DNA of 64,000 nucleotides, taken from positions 589,490 through 653,489 of the forward strand of contig NZ_RBWU01000006.1 in assembly GCF_003634705.1 (NCBI RefSeq), in the 5' to 3' direction. The notes beneath the pieces are model-generated. The model had not been told where the DNA came from, did not search any database, and saw only the letters and a program-made list of their open reading frames with translations. Position numbers and translations under genes: made by a program. The stretch is from Actinomadura pelletieri DSM 43383 (GTDB taxonomy: Bacteria > Actinomycetota > Actinomycetes > Streptosporangiales > Streptosporangiaceae). Of this stretch, positions 41,403 to 51,550 are shown in pieces (position 1 is the stretch's first letter; every line of letters starts with the position of its first letter).

Positions 41403-43490
41403 GTGTCCGAAGCCGGTCGGCGCCGTTCGACGCCCGCCCGACCGGCCCTGTCCCCGCACGGGCACCCGCAGCGACCTTCGGGTTCGTCTTCGGGTTCGTC
41501 GTCGGGTTCGTCTTCGCGCCCGTCCTGGCGTCGACGCGGTGTCCGGAAGGTCGCGACACTGGCGGCGCTGACGCTCGGCGCCGCGGTCGCCGCGCCGGGG
41601 GCGGTGGCGTCCGGCGCACCCGTCCAGGCGGCGACCGTCCAAACGGCGACCGTCCAAGCGGCGACCGACCAGATCCGCGCCCGCGAATGGCACCTGGACG
41701 TCCTGCGCGCACCGAGGGCGTGGCGCTACTCCAAGGGACGCGGCGTCACCGTCGCCGTCCTCGACACCGGCGTCGACCAGCATCATCCCGACCTCACCGG
41801 ACAGGTCGTCAACGGGCCCGACCTCACCGGCGGCACCCGGCGGCCCGGCTCCCGCTACTGGGGCCTGCACGGCACCTCGATGGCGAGCATCATCGCCGGT
41901 CACGGCCACGGGCCGGGGCAGTCGCAGGGCATGATGGGCGTCGCGCCGCAGAGCCGCGTCCTGTCCGTCCGCGTCACGCTGGAGAACGACGACCCGCTGC
42001 GCCGCGACGGCGGACAGCAGGCGGGCGCCGGCGACCGCGACGCCGTCGCGCAGGGCATCCGGTACGCCGTCGACCATGGCGCCGAGATCATCAACATGTC
42101 GCTCGGCGGCGGTCGCCAGGCCTACAACGGCACCGCGTCGCAGGAGCGGGCGATCGAGTACGCGCTCAGCCGCGGCGTTGTCCTGATCGCGTCGGCGGGC
42201 AACGACGGGTCCGGGACCAACCGCAAGAACTTTCCCGCCGCCTACCCGGGGGTGATCGCCGTCGGCGCGCTCGACCGCGGGCTGCGCCTCTGGAAGGACA
42301 GCAACCGGCGGTCCCGCGCGGTGATCTGCGCGCCCGGCGTGGACATCGTCAGCGCCGACGCCAGCGGCGCCTACATCGTCGGGACCGGCACCAGCGCCTC
42401 GTCCGCGATGGTCGCCGGGGTCGCCGCGCTCGTCCGGTCCCGGTACCCGACGCTGACCCCGACCGAGGTGCGGCAGGCCCTGATCAAGGGGTCGCCGCCG
42501 CGCCGCGGGCAACCGACCGGCTCCACGACCTGCCGGGGACCGGTCGACGCCGTCCGGACGCTCGTCGCCGCCCACGCGATCAGCAAGACCTCCGGCGGGC
42601 CGCTGGAGACACCGACCCCGCCCGCGGCCCCACGACCCGCCGCGGAGGCGGAGGAGCGCGAGGGCGTGGGCCTGCTGATCCCGATCGCCGCCATCGGCGC
42701 CGGGCTTCTGATCTTCGTCGTGCTGGCGCTCGTCCGGCTCCGGCGACGGCGGCGCCCGGACGAGGACCCCGGCACCGACCTCGTCCCCTACTACGGCCTC
42801 CCGGCCGCGCCGCCCGTGCGACGCGCGCCCGAGACCGTCACGCCGCCCGAGATCGCACCGCCGCCCGAGATCGCACCGCCGAGGAGCGCGCCGTCGGAGA
42901 ACGCGCCTGCGGGTGGCACGCCCGCGGACGGCGCGCCTGCGGGTGGCGCGCCGGCCGGTGTGCCGCTCTGGCAGAGCCCCGAGGCGTATCCGCGTCCCCC
43001 GATGCCGGACATGCCGCCGGTCGACCCCAAGGACGGTTCCTGGAACGTCCCTCCCCAGGGCGCCGGCACACCGCCCCGGGCCGAAGGGCCTCCTGCGTTG
43101 CCCCCTGCGTTGCCGCCGGGACGACCGCCGCTCGGGTCGAACGAGCTTCGTCCGTTCATCCCCGGCGAGTACGTCGCGAACCACGGAAACGGCGGACACG
43201 TGCCCAAGGGCTACGTCCCCAACGGTCGCCGGTTCGGACCGGGCCGCAACGGCGACCACCGGAACGGGAACGGGTCCAACGGCACTCACCTCAACGGCTT
43301 CGGATTCCACCGCAACGGTTCGGCCCGAAACGACGACGGCGCCTCCGGAACGGCCGACGGCAGCCTCAGCGCGCCCCTCCCGGCTGTTCCCCCGGACCCG
43401 CCCGAACCGCAGGACGACAAGCCGCCGCACGGGCCCGTCCCGCCCCCGGAAGAGGACGACGACGACCGCCGCCCGCCGTCCCGCTGGTGA
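41403..43490 (+). CDS. mycosin-like subtilisin protease (S8) with membrane anchor and long C-tail
   Basis: From GTG 41403 (GGGAGGGAGG about 9 bases upstream) the product is 695 residues. After a basic N-terminus comes a signal-like helix (VATLAALTLGAAVAAPGAVA). The S8 triad is Asp in VTVAVLDTGVDQHH, His in WGLHGTSMASIIAG and Ser in GTGTSASSAMVAGVAAL, with oxyanion Asn in ASAGND. A membrane helix (GVGLLIPIAAIGAGLLIFVV) near residue 425 is followed by RLRRRRR and a 230-residue Pro/Gly/Asn-rich cytoplasmic tail, much longer than in classical MycP. Type VII secretion genes (EccB-E, Esx, WXG) are absent from this window, so it is an orphan. Confidence 0.85.
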   Translation: MSEAGRRRSTPARPALSPHGHPQRPSGSSSGSSSGSSSRPSWRRRGVRKVATLAALTLGAAVAAPGAVASGAPVQAATVQTATVQAATDQIRAREWHLDVLRAPRAWRYSKGRGVTVAVLDTGVDQHHPDLTGQVVNGPDLTGGTRRPGSRYWGLHGTSMASIIAGHGHGPGQSQGMMGVAPQSRVLSVRVTLENDDPLRRDGGQQAGAGDRDAVAQGIRYAVDHGAEIINMSLGGGRQAYNGTASQERAIEYALSRGVVLIASAGNDGSGTNRKNFPAAYPGVIAVGALDRGLRLWKDSNRRSRAVICAPGVDIVSADASGAYIVGTGTSASSAMVAGVAALVRSRYPTLTPTEVRQALIKGSPPRRGQPTGSTTCRGPVDAVRTLVAAHAISKTSGGPLETPTPPAAPRPAAEAEEREGVGLLIPIAAIGAGLLIFVVLALVRLRRRRRPDEDPGTDLVPYYGLPAAPPVRRAPETVTPPEIAPPPEIAPPRSAPSENAPAGGTPADGAPAGGAPAGVPLWQSPEAYPRPPMPDMPPVDPKDGSWNVPPQGAGTPPRAEGPPALPPALPPGRPPLGSNELRPFIPGEYVANHGNGGHVPKGYVPNGRRFGPGRNGDHRNGNGSNGTHLNGFGFHRNGSARNDDGASGTADGSLSAPLPAVPPDPPEPQDDKPPHGPVPPPEEDDDDRRPPSRW

Positions 43491-43614
43491 ACGGCGCCCC
43501 GGCGCGGTACTCCGCCGGGCGTAGCGCGGGAGTCTCCGACCGGACGATGCAGGCCCTCGAACCCGCCATCGAGCATCGAACTCATCCGAACAACACAGGA
43601 AGGGTCGATGAACC

Positions 43615-43905
43615 ATGTTGACGACATTGGTGGCAGAGGCGACGGCGCTGCATCCGGGGCCCTGGGAGGACGGCGGGGACGCCCCCGCCTTCTGGCCCGT
43701 GTTCCCGATCACGTTCGCCCTGTTCTGGCTGGCCGTGCTGGGGGCGGCGTTCTACCTGATCCGCCGCCGGACGAACAGCGGCGGCGCGGCGGCGGCCGAT
43801 CCGATGGCCAAGGCTCAGGAACTGCTCGCCGAACGGTTCGCCCGCGGCGAGATCGACGAGGACGAGTACCTCATGCGCAGTTCGGCACTCCGCAACGGAG
43901 GCTGA
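43615..43905 (+). CDS. SHOCT-domain membrane protein
   Basis: The 96-residue protein has one membrane helix (FWPVFPITFALFWLAVLGAA) followed by a C-terminal SHOCT motif (KAQELLAERFARGEIDEDEY, then LMRSSALR). SHOCT modules are short oligomerisation segments common in small membrane proteins. GGAAGG lies about 14 bases before the ATG. It is 124 bases downstream of the mycosin gene on the same strand, but a functional link is not evident. Confidence 0.82.
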   Translation: MLTTLVAEATALHPGPWEDGGDAPAFWPVFPITFALFWLAVLGAAFYLIRRRTNSGGAAAADPMAKAQELLAERFARGEIDEDEYLMRSSALRNGG

Positions 43906-43916
43906 GCCGGGCCGAC

Positions 43917-44525
43917 CTAGTCGGCGGCGCCCGCCTCCTTGAAGATCTCGTCGACGCCGTCGGCGTACCTCGGCGCATGGGCCGCCGCGTCCGCGAAACG
44001 GGTGAGCAGCCGGGCGAAGTCGGCCCGCTCGTCCGCCGACCAATCGGTCATGAGCGCGTCGAGGTACGCCCGGCGGAACCGGTCGGCGACCTGCTTGACG
44101 CGCCGTCCGGCGTCGGTCAGCCCGAGGTTGGCGCGGCGCGCGTCCACGGGGGAGGGGCGCCGGGACAGCAACCCGGCGTCGATGGCGTGCCCGACCAGGC
44201 GGCTCGCCGTCGACGGGTCGATCTCCAGCCGTTCCGCGACGGCGCCGACGGTGATCTCGTCGTGCGGGCGGTCCGCGGCGTCGGCGGTGAGGGCGGCGAC
44301 GGCGTTCACCACCATCAGGTTGGAGATCTGCAGCGGCCGCTCGCCGGTGGCGCCGGGCGTCTGCGCCCGGATCCGCTTCATGAGCTCGGGCTTGGCCCAG
44401 ACGTGACGCAGATGGAACAGCGCCGTCCCGATGTCCGCGAGGACGGGGTCGGCGAGGCGTTCGTCACGCGTCGGCGGCATGTCCCGGCCGCCGTGCCGTC
44501 CCGCGCCGGAGGTCTTCGTCGGCAT
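43917..44525 (-). CDS. MarR-type transcriptional regulator
   Basis: The 202-residue protein contains a winged helix: HDEITVGAVAERLEIDPSTA, then SRLVGHAIDAGLLSRRPSPVD and ARRANLGLTDAGRR. The N-terminal helix ADIGTALFHLRHVWAKPEL and the long C-terminal helices (RRAYLDALMTDWSADERADF) are the dimer interface. ATG 44525 is chosen because GGAGA lies 7 bases upstream; ATGs at 44552 and 44480 are alternatives. No adjacent target on the same strand is obvious. Confidence 0.82.
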   Translation of the reverse strand: MPTKTSGAGRHGGRDMPPTRDERLADPVLADIGTALFHLRHVWAKPELMKRIRAQTPGATGERPLQISNLMVVNAVAALTADAADRPHDEITVGAVAERLEIDPSTASRLVGHAIDAGLLSRRPSPVDARRANLGLTDAGRRVKQVADRFRRAYLDALMTDWSADERADFARLLTRFADAAAHAPRYADGVDEIFKEAGAAD

Positions 44526-44808
44526 GCGAGGTCTCCGTTTCGTGCCTGTCATGTCGGACGCCGGACGCTGCGGACCCCCACCCTAACGCATGTAGTCTGC
44601 ACACGTTCGGTGACCGGTGGGACCGGAACTCACCAGCGGTCCGCCTGGGACACACGGCGCTGAAGATCCCCAGGTGAACGGGGATGTGATGCACTGAACC
44701 GGCGGCCATCGTTCCCCGCGAACAGCCGGTACTTGTCGGCGCGGACGCGTAACATGACACCCGCCCGAACCCGGACGACCCGGGATCAGTAACCACAGAG
44801 GGGACCTG

Positions 44809-45189
44809 ATGCGAGCGGCGAACGCCCCCGGTGACCCCCGCGGTGACGTCCCTCCCCAGGACGGAAGCATGGACGATGCCCCCGAACCACCCGTGACCGA
44901 AGAGGAGGGCGGACCCGACGACGCCGCCTTCCCCGCAGACCAGCTCTCCGACCGTGACCGCCGCATCCTCGCCTTCGAGCGGCAGTGGTGGAAGTACGCC
45001 GGAGCCAAGGAACAGGCCATCCGCGAGATGTTCGACATGTCGGCGACGCGGTACTACCAGCTCCTCAACATCCTCATCGACCGACCCGAGGCGCTGGAGT
45101 GCGACCCCATGCTCGTCAAGCGCCTTCGCCGGATGCGGACACAGCGGCAGCGCAACCGCGCCGCGCGGCGACTCGGCATCCGGCCCTGA
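44809..45189 (+). CDS. DUF3263 domain protein
   Basis: The 126-residue protein has an acidic disordered N-terminus and a C-terminal DUF3263 helix-turn-helix-like domain: LSDRDRRILAFERQWWKYAG, then AKEQAIREMFDMSATRYYQL and LLNILIDRPEALECDPMLVKR. The pattern resembles a sigma-region-4-like DNA-binding fold restricted to actinomycetes. GAGGGGACCTG precedes the ATG. In several actinomycetes this gene lies directly before otsB, as here. Function is unknown. Confidence 0.87.
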   Translation: MRAANAPGDPRGDVPPQDGSMDDAPEPPVTEEEGGPDDAAFPADQLSDRDRRILAFERQWWKYAGAKEQAIREMFDMSATRYYQLLNILIDRPEALECDPMLVKRLRRMRTQRQRNRAARRLGIRP

Positions 45190-45274
45190 CCGGCCGTCCC
45201 CGACCTCCCGCCGTGGCCGTCGACCTCGCGGGTTCGGCTGGCGGCACGCCGAACGGAGAGGGTTCACTGGTCAC

Positions 45275-46093
45275 GTGACGATTCCCCGCTCCCTGACGGC
45301 CGCCGGAACCGACGGCCTCGACGCGATACGCAAGACTCCGGCCGGGGCCGTCCTCGGCCTCGACTTCGACGGCACCCTCGCGCCGATCGTCGACGATCCG
45401 GCCTCGGCCCGGGCACACCCGGGCGCCGCGCCCGCGCTCGCCCGGCTCGCCCCGCGGGTGGGCGCCGTGGTGATCGTCACCGGGCGTCCCGCCGCCGTCG
45501 CCGTCGAGTACGGCGGGTTCGAGGACGTCGACGGGCTCGTCGTCCTCGGACAGTACGGGCTCGAACGCTGGGAGTCGGGCGTACTGTCCGAGCCCGAGCC
45601 GCCGCCCGGCGTCGCCGAGGCCCGCGCCAAGCTGCCCGGCATCCTGGCGGCCGCCAAGGCCCCGCCGGAGACCTTCGTCGAGGACAAGGGCCAGGCGCTC
45701 GCCGTGCACACCCGCCGCTGCGCCGAACCGGAGGTCGCGCTCGAACGGCTGCGCAGCATCCTCGCCGCGCTCGCCGAACGCACCGGGTTGGCGCTGGAGC
45801 CGGGACGGTTCGTCCTCGAACTGCGCCCGCCGGGCATGGACAAGGGGATGGCGCTGCGCACGTTCGTCGCCGAGCGCGGGGAGCGTCCGTCCGGTGTCCT
45901 GTTCGCCGGGGACGACCTCGGCGACCTGGCCGCCTTCGACGCCGTCGAGTCGCTGCGCGCCGACGGCGTGCCCGGAGTGCTGGTCTGTAGCGGATCCGCC
46001 GAGGTCACGGCACTGGCCGACCGCGCGGACCTGGTCGTGGACGGCCCGTCCGGCATCGTCGACCTACTGGAAAAACTCGCCGACTCCCTCTAA
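45275..46093 (+). CDS. otsB: trehalose-6-phosphate phosphatase
   Basis: The 272-residue HAD phosphatase has motif I LGLDFDGTLAPIVDDP (nucleophile Asp and acid Asp), motif II VVIVTGRP, the cap with LDGLVVLGQYGLERWESG-like sequence, and motif IV VLFAGDDLGDLAAFDA for Mg2+. It removes phosphate from trehalose 6-phosphate to give trehalose. The GTG at 45275 is set by homology. The partner OtsA-like synthase is 5.5 kb away on the opposite strand. Confidence 0.9.
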   Translation: MTIPRSLTAAGTDGLDAIRKTPAGAVLGLDFDGTLAPIVDDPASARAHPGAAPALARLAPRVGAVVIVTGRPAAVAVEYGGFEDVDGLVVLGQYGLERWESGVLSEPEPPPGVAEARAKLPGILAAAKAPPETFVEDKGQALAVHTRRCAEPEVALERLRSILAALAERTGLALEPGRFVLELRPPGMDKGMALRTFVAERGERPSGVLFAGDDLGDLAAFDAVESLRADGVPGVLVCSGSAEVTALADRADLVVDGPSGIVDLLEKLADSL

Positions 46094-46132
46094 AACCCCG
46101 AGACGCCCAGGCCCCGCCCACCAACCCAAAGC

Positions 46133-46355
46133 CAACGCGATGTGGCGACCCAAAGCGGACGCATGTGGCGACAGGGACCCGCTGCGGTGTGCCGACCGAA
46201 GCCGACACGGTGTGCCGACACGGAGCGGACGCGGTGTGCTGACCCGAAAGCGGACGCGGTGTGCCGACCCGAAGCCGACACGAAAGCGGACGCGGTGTGC
46301 CGACACGGAGCGGACATGGTGTTACGACAGGGATCTGATGCGGTGTGCGGATGCG
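46133..46355. repeat. degenerate tandem repeat array after otsB
   Basis: A unit of roughly 25-35 bases of the form GCGGACGCGGTGTGCCGAC followed by ACGGA or CCGAA recurs about seven times with drift (GCGGACGCATGTGGCGAC, CCGACACGGTGTGCCGAC, GCGGACATGGTGTTACGAC and similar). It fills most of the 338-base gap between otsB and the convergent padR gene. Units vary in both length and sequence, so it is not a CRISPR. Confidence 0.75.
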
Positions 46356-46431
46356 GGGTGGTGTGGTTACAGGGTGGTGACACGGGAACGCCGCGGCCCT
46401 TGCGGGGCGCGGCGTTCGCGGTCGGGGCGGT

Positions 46432-47049
46432 TCATTCGGCTTCGGGGTCGTCGGCGAGGATGCCGTAGAGGCGGCGGCGGGCGTCGTTGACGACCTCCAG
46501 CGCGCGGGCCCGCTGCGTCTCGCTGCCGACCGCCATGACCTGCTGGAGGGCGACCACCAGCCGGCCGATCGCCTCGCGTTCGCGCACGACGTTCTCGCCC
46601 GCGGCCTCGGTGACCTCGTCCCAGGGCGCGGTGGTCTGCGCCGACGCCTCCTCCCGGCCCGTGTCGGTGAGGGAGAACAGCCGCTTTCCGCCGTCCTCCT
46701 CGCTGCTGACCAGGCCTTCGTCCTCCAGCATCTGGAGGGTCGGGTAGACCGAGCCGGGGCTCGGCCGCCAGACGCCGCCGGTGCGGCCGTCCAACTCCTG
46801 GATCATCTCGTAGCCGTGCATGGCGCGCTCGGCGAGTAGGGCGAGCAGTGCCGCGCGGACATTCCCGCGCCGGGTCCGCCGCCCGCGTCCGCCGCGACCA
46901 CCGCGTCCGCGATGGCTCGACCCGGGACCGAAGTGGGAACCGCCCGGACCACCCGCCCCCCACTGACCGAACGGATCCCCGCGACGCCCGCGGTCCTGCG
47001 GGCCACGGAAGCCGCCGTACCTTCTCCTCGCGTGCTCGTACATGTTCAC
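46432..47049 (-). CDS. PadR family transcriptional regulator
   Basis: The 205-residue protein has a Gly/Arg-rich N-terminal extension (GGRGRRTRRGN), then the PadR winged helix: VRAALLALLAERAMHGYEMI, then WRPSPGSVYPTLQMLEDEGL and VSSEEDGGKRLFSLTDTGRE. The C-terminal part (about 70 residues) forms a dimerisation helix. CTTGAGGAGTG-like sequence precedes the ATG. No target gene is divergent or adjacent except the kinase, so it may mainly autoregulate. Confidence 0.87.
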   Translation of the reverse strand: MNMYEHARRRYGGFRGPQDRGRRGDPFGQWGAGGPGGSHFGPGSSHRGRGGRGGRGRRTRRGNVRAALLALLAERAMHGYEMIQELDGRTGGVWRPSPGSVYPTLQMLEDEGLVSSEEDGGKRLFSLTDTGREEASAQTTAPWDEVTEAAGENVVREREAIGRLVVALQQVMAVGSETQRARALEVVNDARRRLYGILADDPEAE

Positions 47050-47082
47050 TCCTCAAGCTAATGATCGATTGCGATGTATTAA

Positions 47083-47092
47083 CGATATATCG
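47083..47092. promoter_or_regulatory. AT-rich palindrome upstream of padR
   Basis: CGATATATCG is a perfect 10-base palindrome within an AT-rich block (about 47060-47095) that also contains ATGATCGAT. It lies 34 bases before the padR start and is a plausible autoregulatory site overlapping the promoter. Confidence 0.4.
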
Positions 47093-47212
47093 GCAACAGG
47101 TCGCGATGCAACCCTGAAGAGGGCAGCATGAGGAGAGCGCACGGCGGCGCGGAATGAACGGGCACGGACCGGCGCGAGCTCGCGCGTCAGCCGAGGGGGC
47201 GGAGGGAAGGCG

Positions 47213-49321
<2,109 letters not shown>

Positions 49322-49373
49322 TCCCGTATCATCCCAACAACGGGGTGAGTGTGCGAACAAGCATTGAGGCGGC

Positions 49374-49925
49374 ATGGCATTCGACGAGAGGACCGAGGAG
49401 CTGGCGGTCAAGGCCGCCCAGGGCGATCAGGGCGCCCTCAACGAGCTTCTCCGCAAGATCGAGCCTGACGTGCTGCGGCACAGCTCCCGGTTCCTGCCCT
49501 GCCGACAGGACGCGGAAGAGGCCTGCCAGGACGCGTTGTTGCAGGTCGCGCGGAACATTCACCGGTTCGAGGGCCGGTCGAGGTTCAGTACGTGGCTGCA
49601 CGTCGTCGTCGCCAATTCCGCCCGGTCCACCTACCGGTCGCTGAAACGGCGGTCGGTGGAGCAGGCGGGCGAGCTTCCGCAGCAGCGCCCCGACCCGCGC
49701 CGCACCAGCGTCATCGCCGGCTCGCGCGTCGACATCCTGGACGCCATGGAAGACCTCGAGGCCCGCAAGCCGGACCTCATCCAGGCCCTCGTCCTGCGGG
49801 ACGTGTCCCAGCTGGAGTATGCGGAGATCGCCGAGCAGCTCGGATTGCCGCTCGGCACGGTGAAGTCCCGCATCCACGAGGCGCGCAAGCAGGTCAGGCA
49901 GACGCTCGGCGACTCCTACACCTGA
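49374..49925 (+). CDS. ECF-type RNA polymerase sigma factor
   Basis: The 183-residue sigma factor has region 2 (ALNELLRKIEPDVLRHSSRF, CRQDAEEACQDALLQVARNI, FSTWLHVVVANSARSTYR) and region 4 (DVSQLEYAEIAEQLGLPLGT, VKSRIHEARKQVRQTL). There is no adjacent anti-sigma gene or extra C-domain. It is divergent from a membrane Ser/Thr kinase, and its promoter overlaps that of the kinase. In ECF groups linked to kinases the sigma factor is activated by phosphorylation, which fits the missing anti-sigma; this is inference. Confidence 0.88.
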   Translation: MAFDERTEELAVKAAQGDQGALNELLRKIEPDVLRHSSRFLPCRQDAEEACQDALLQVARNIHRFEGRSRFSTWLHVVVANSARSTYRSLKRRSVEQAGELPQQRPDPRRTSVIAGSRVDILDAMEDLEARKPDLIQALVLRDVSQLEYAEIAEQLGLPLGTVKSRIHEARKQVRQTLGDSYT

Positions 49926-50007
49926 CGCCTGACCTCGCCAAACGTCGGTCATCTGCCGGTAACGGTGCGTTCATGGACCCGGTGTGGAACCGGGTCCGTG
50001 AGCCACC

Positions 50008-51042
50008 ATGCCGTGCATGTCATCCTGCCCGGACCCCCGCCAAGACCGTCCGATCTTCATCATCGGGTGCCCGCGTTCGGGGACGACGCTGTTGCAGCTG
50101 ATGCTGCACTCGCATCCCCGGATCGCCGTCCCCGCGGAGACGAAGTTCGTCCTGCCCGCCTATACGGCGAGGTGTGATTTCGGTGACCTCGGGGTCAGGG
50201 AGAACAGGCGTGCGCTCGCCGACTGGATCACACGCGACCGGTCGACCAAGTTCCACGCGCTCGGCCTGGACGCCGCCGAGGTCGCCGACGAGATCGTCGC
50301 CGGACCGCCGACACTGGGCTCGGCGATCGCCACCGTGTTCCGCGCGTACGCGCGCCGGTCCGGCAAGCCCCGCTGGGGCGACAAGCGGCCGAGCTACCTC
50401 CGGTACGTCGGCCCGCTGCTGCGCATGTTCCCGGAGGCGCAGTTCGTCCACCTCATCCGGGACGGCCGCGACTGCGTCGCCTCGCTGCTGGAGATGCCCT
50501 GGTACGACCAGGACATCAACCACGCCGTGTCCGTGTGGCGGGAGGCCATCGACCGCGGCCGCAGGCTCACCGAACGACTCGGCCCCGACACCTACTACGA
50601 GATGCAGTACGAGCGTCTCGTCGCCGACCCGACCGACGAGCTGACCCGGCTCTGCGGATTCCTCGGCGAGGAGTTCGACCCGGCGATGACCCACCCGGAC
50701 GGTCTCGCCAAGCAGACCGTCTCGTCCGGGAAGCAATGGCACGGCCGGACGAAGGACACCGTCACCACCTCCCACGTCGGTTCATGGGCGCAACGACTCG
50801 CGCCCTGGGAGATCAGCCTGGCGGAGGCCGCGTTCGGAGAGCGGCTCGCCGAGTACGGCTACGAGCCGAGCGGCCTACCAAAGCCGCCCGCGTCCCAGCT
50901 CGCCCGCTTCGCCAAGGTCAGCGCCCACCGCCGCATGGCGCAGAGCAAGGCCGCACTACGCGACCGCTGGAAACAGCGCTACGAGCCGAACCCGGTCGCC
51001 TGCGTCCCGACCCACGAAACCACCGCAACCCCGGCCCCCTGA
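50008..51042 (+). CDS. sulfotransferase family protein
   Basis: The 344-residue protein has the PAPS 5'-phosphosulfate loop FIIGCPRSGTTLLQLMLHSH and the 3'-phosphate site FVHLIRDGRDCVASLLEMPW, as in the Sulfotransfer_3 group. Later, MQYERLVADPTDELTRLCGF is the conserved helix. The enzyme transfers sulfate from PAPS to a hydroxyl; the acceptor is unknown. Its location between otsB and otsA invites a trehalose-derived acceptor, but nothing in the sequence proves it. Met at codon 4 is an alternative start. It follows the sigma factor by 82 bases. Confidence 0.85.
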   Translation: MPCMSSCPDPRQDRPIFIIGCPRSGTTLLQLMLHSHPRIAVPAETKFVLPAYTARCDFGDLGVRENRRALADWITRDRSTKFHALGLDAAEVADEIVAGPPTLGSAIATVFRAYARRSGKPRWGDKRPSYLRYVGPLLRMFPEAQFVHLIRDGRDCVASLLEMPWYDQDINHAVSVWREAIDRGRRLTERLGPDTYYEMQYERLVADPTDELTRLCGFLGEEFDPAMTHPDGLAKQTVSSGKQWHGRTKDTVTTSHVGSWAQRLAPWEISLAEAAFGERLAEYGYEPSGLPKPPASQLARFAKVSAHRRMAQSKAALRDRWKQRYEPNPVACVPTHETTATPAP

Positions 51043-51550
51043 CCCCAACCCGGCACCCCTGCCGTCCGGGTACCCCGCCGGTTTGGACGCCCTCCCAGCC
51101 GGGACGCTCTGCCGCCCGGCGCCTACCGTCCGAACGTCCCGTTGTCCGGGCGCCCCGCCGTCCGGGCGCGCCGCCGGTTGGGCGTCCTTCCAACGGGACG
51201 CTCTGTCGCCCGAGCGCTTTGTCGTTCGGGTGCTTTGTGGCGCGAGCGCACCGTCGGGGCCTTGTCGTTCGGATGCGTTGGTGTCCAGGGCGCTCGATTG
51301 TCCGAGCGCCCTGTTGTCCGGGCGCCCCTACGTTCGGGCGTCCTGTTGACCGGGGCTCTGTCGATTGGACCTGCGGTGTGAGCGCCGTCGTTCGGGCGCT
51401 CTGTCGTGAAAGCGCCTACGGTCGGGGCCTTGTCGTTCGGATGCGTTGGTGTCCAGGGCGCTCGATTGTCCGAGCGCCCTGTTGTCCGGGCGCCTGTCGT
51501 TCTGGCGTCCGCCTGTCGTTCTGGTGTCCCTGTTGTTCAGGGCGGCGGGG
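51043..51550. repeat. degenerate repeat array between sulfotransferase and otsA
   Basis: The whole 508-base gap is built from drifting 14-20 base units such as GTTGTCCGGGCGCCC, GTCGTTCGGGCGCTCT and GTTCGGATGCG. Within it, 74 bases at 51253-51326 recur exactly at 51421-51494 (offset 168). No frame has coding evidence; apparent ORFs translate to RALCRSGAL-like repeats. It is not CRISPR-like because units and spacers are not constant. Confidence 0.8.

Noticed and set aside
40752..43712. A 986-residue minus-strand frame opposite the mycosin gene
   Set aside because: Arg/Gly/Asp-rich shadow of the high-GC protease gene. No domain and no start site.
46133..46355. Possible CRISPR array
   Set aside because: Repeat units drift in length and sequence, spacers are not unique equal-length segments, and no cas genes are present.
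51043..51550. Possible CRISPR array or repeat protein gene
   Set aside because: Units of 14-20 bases without regular spacers; frames translate to low-complexity text and are interrupted.
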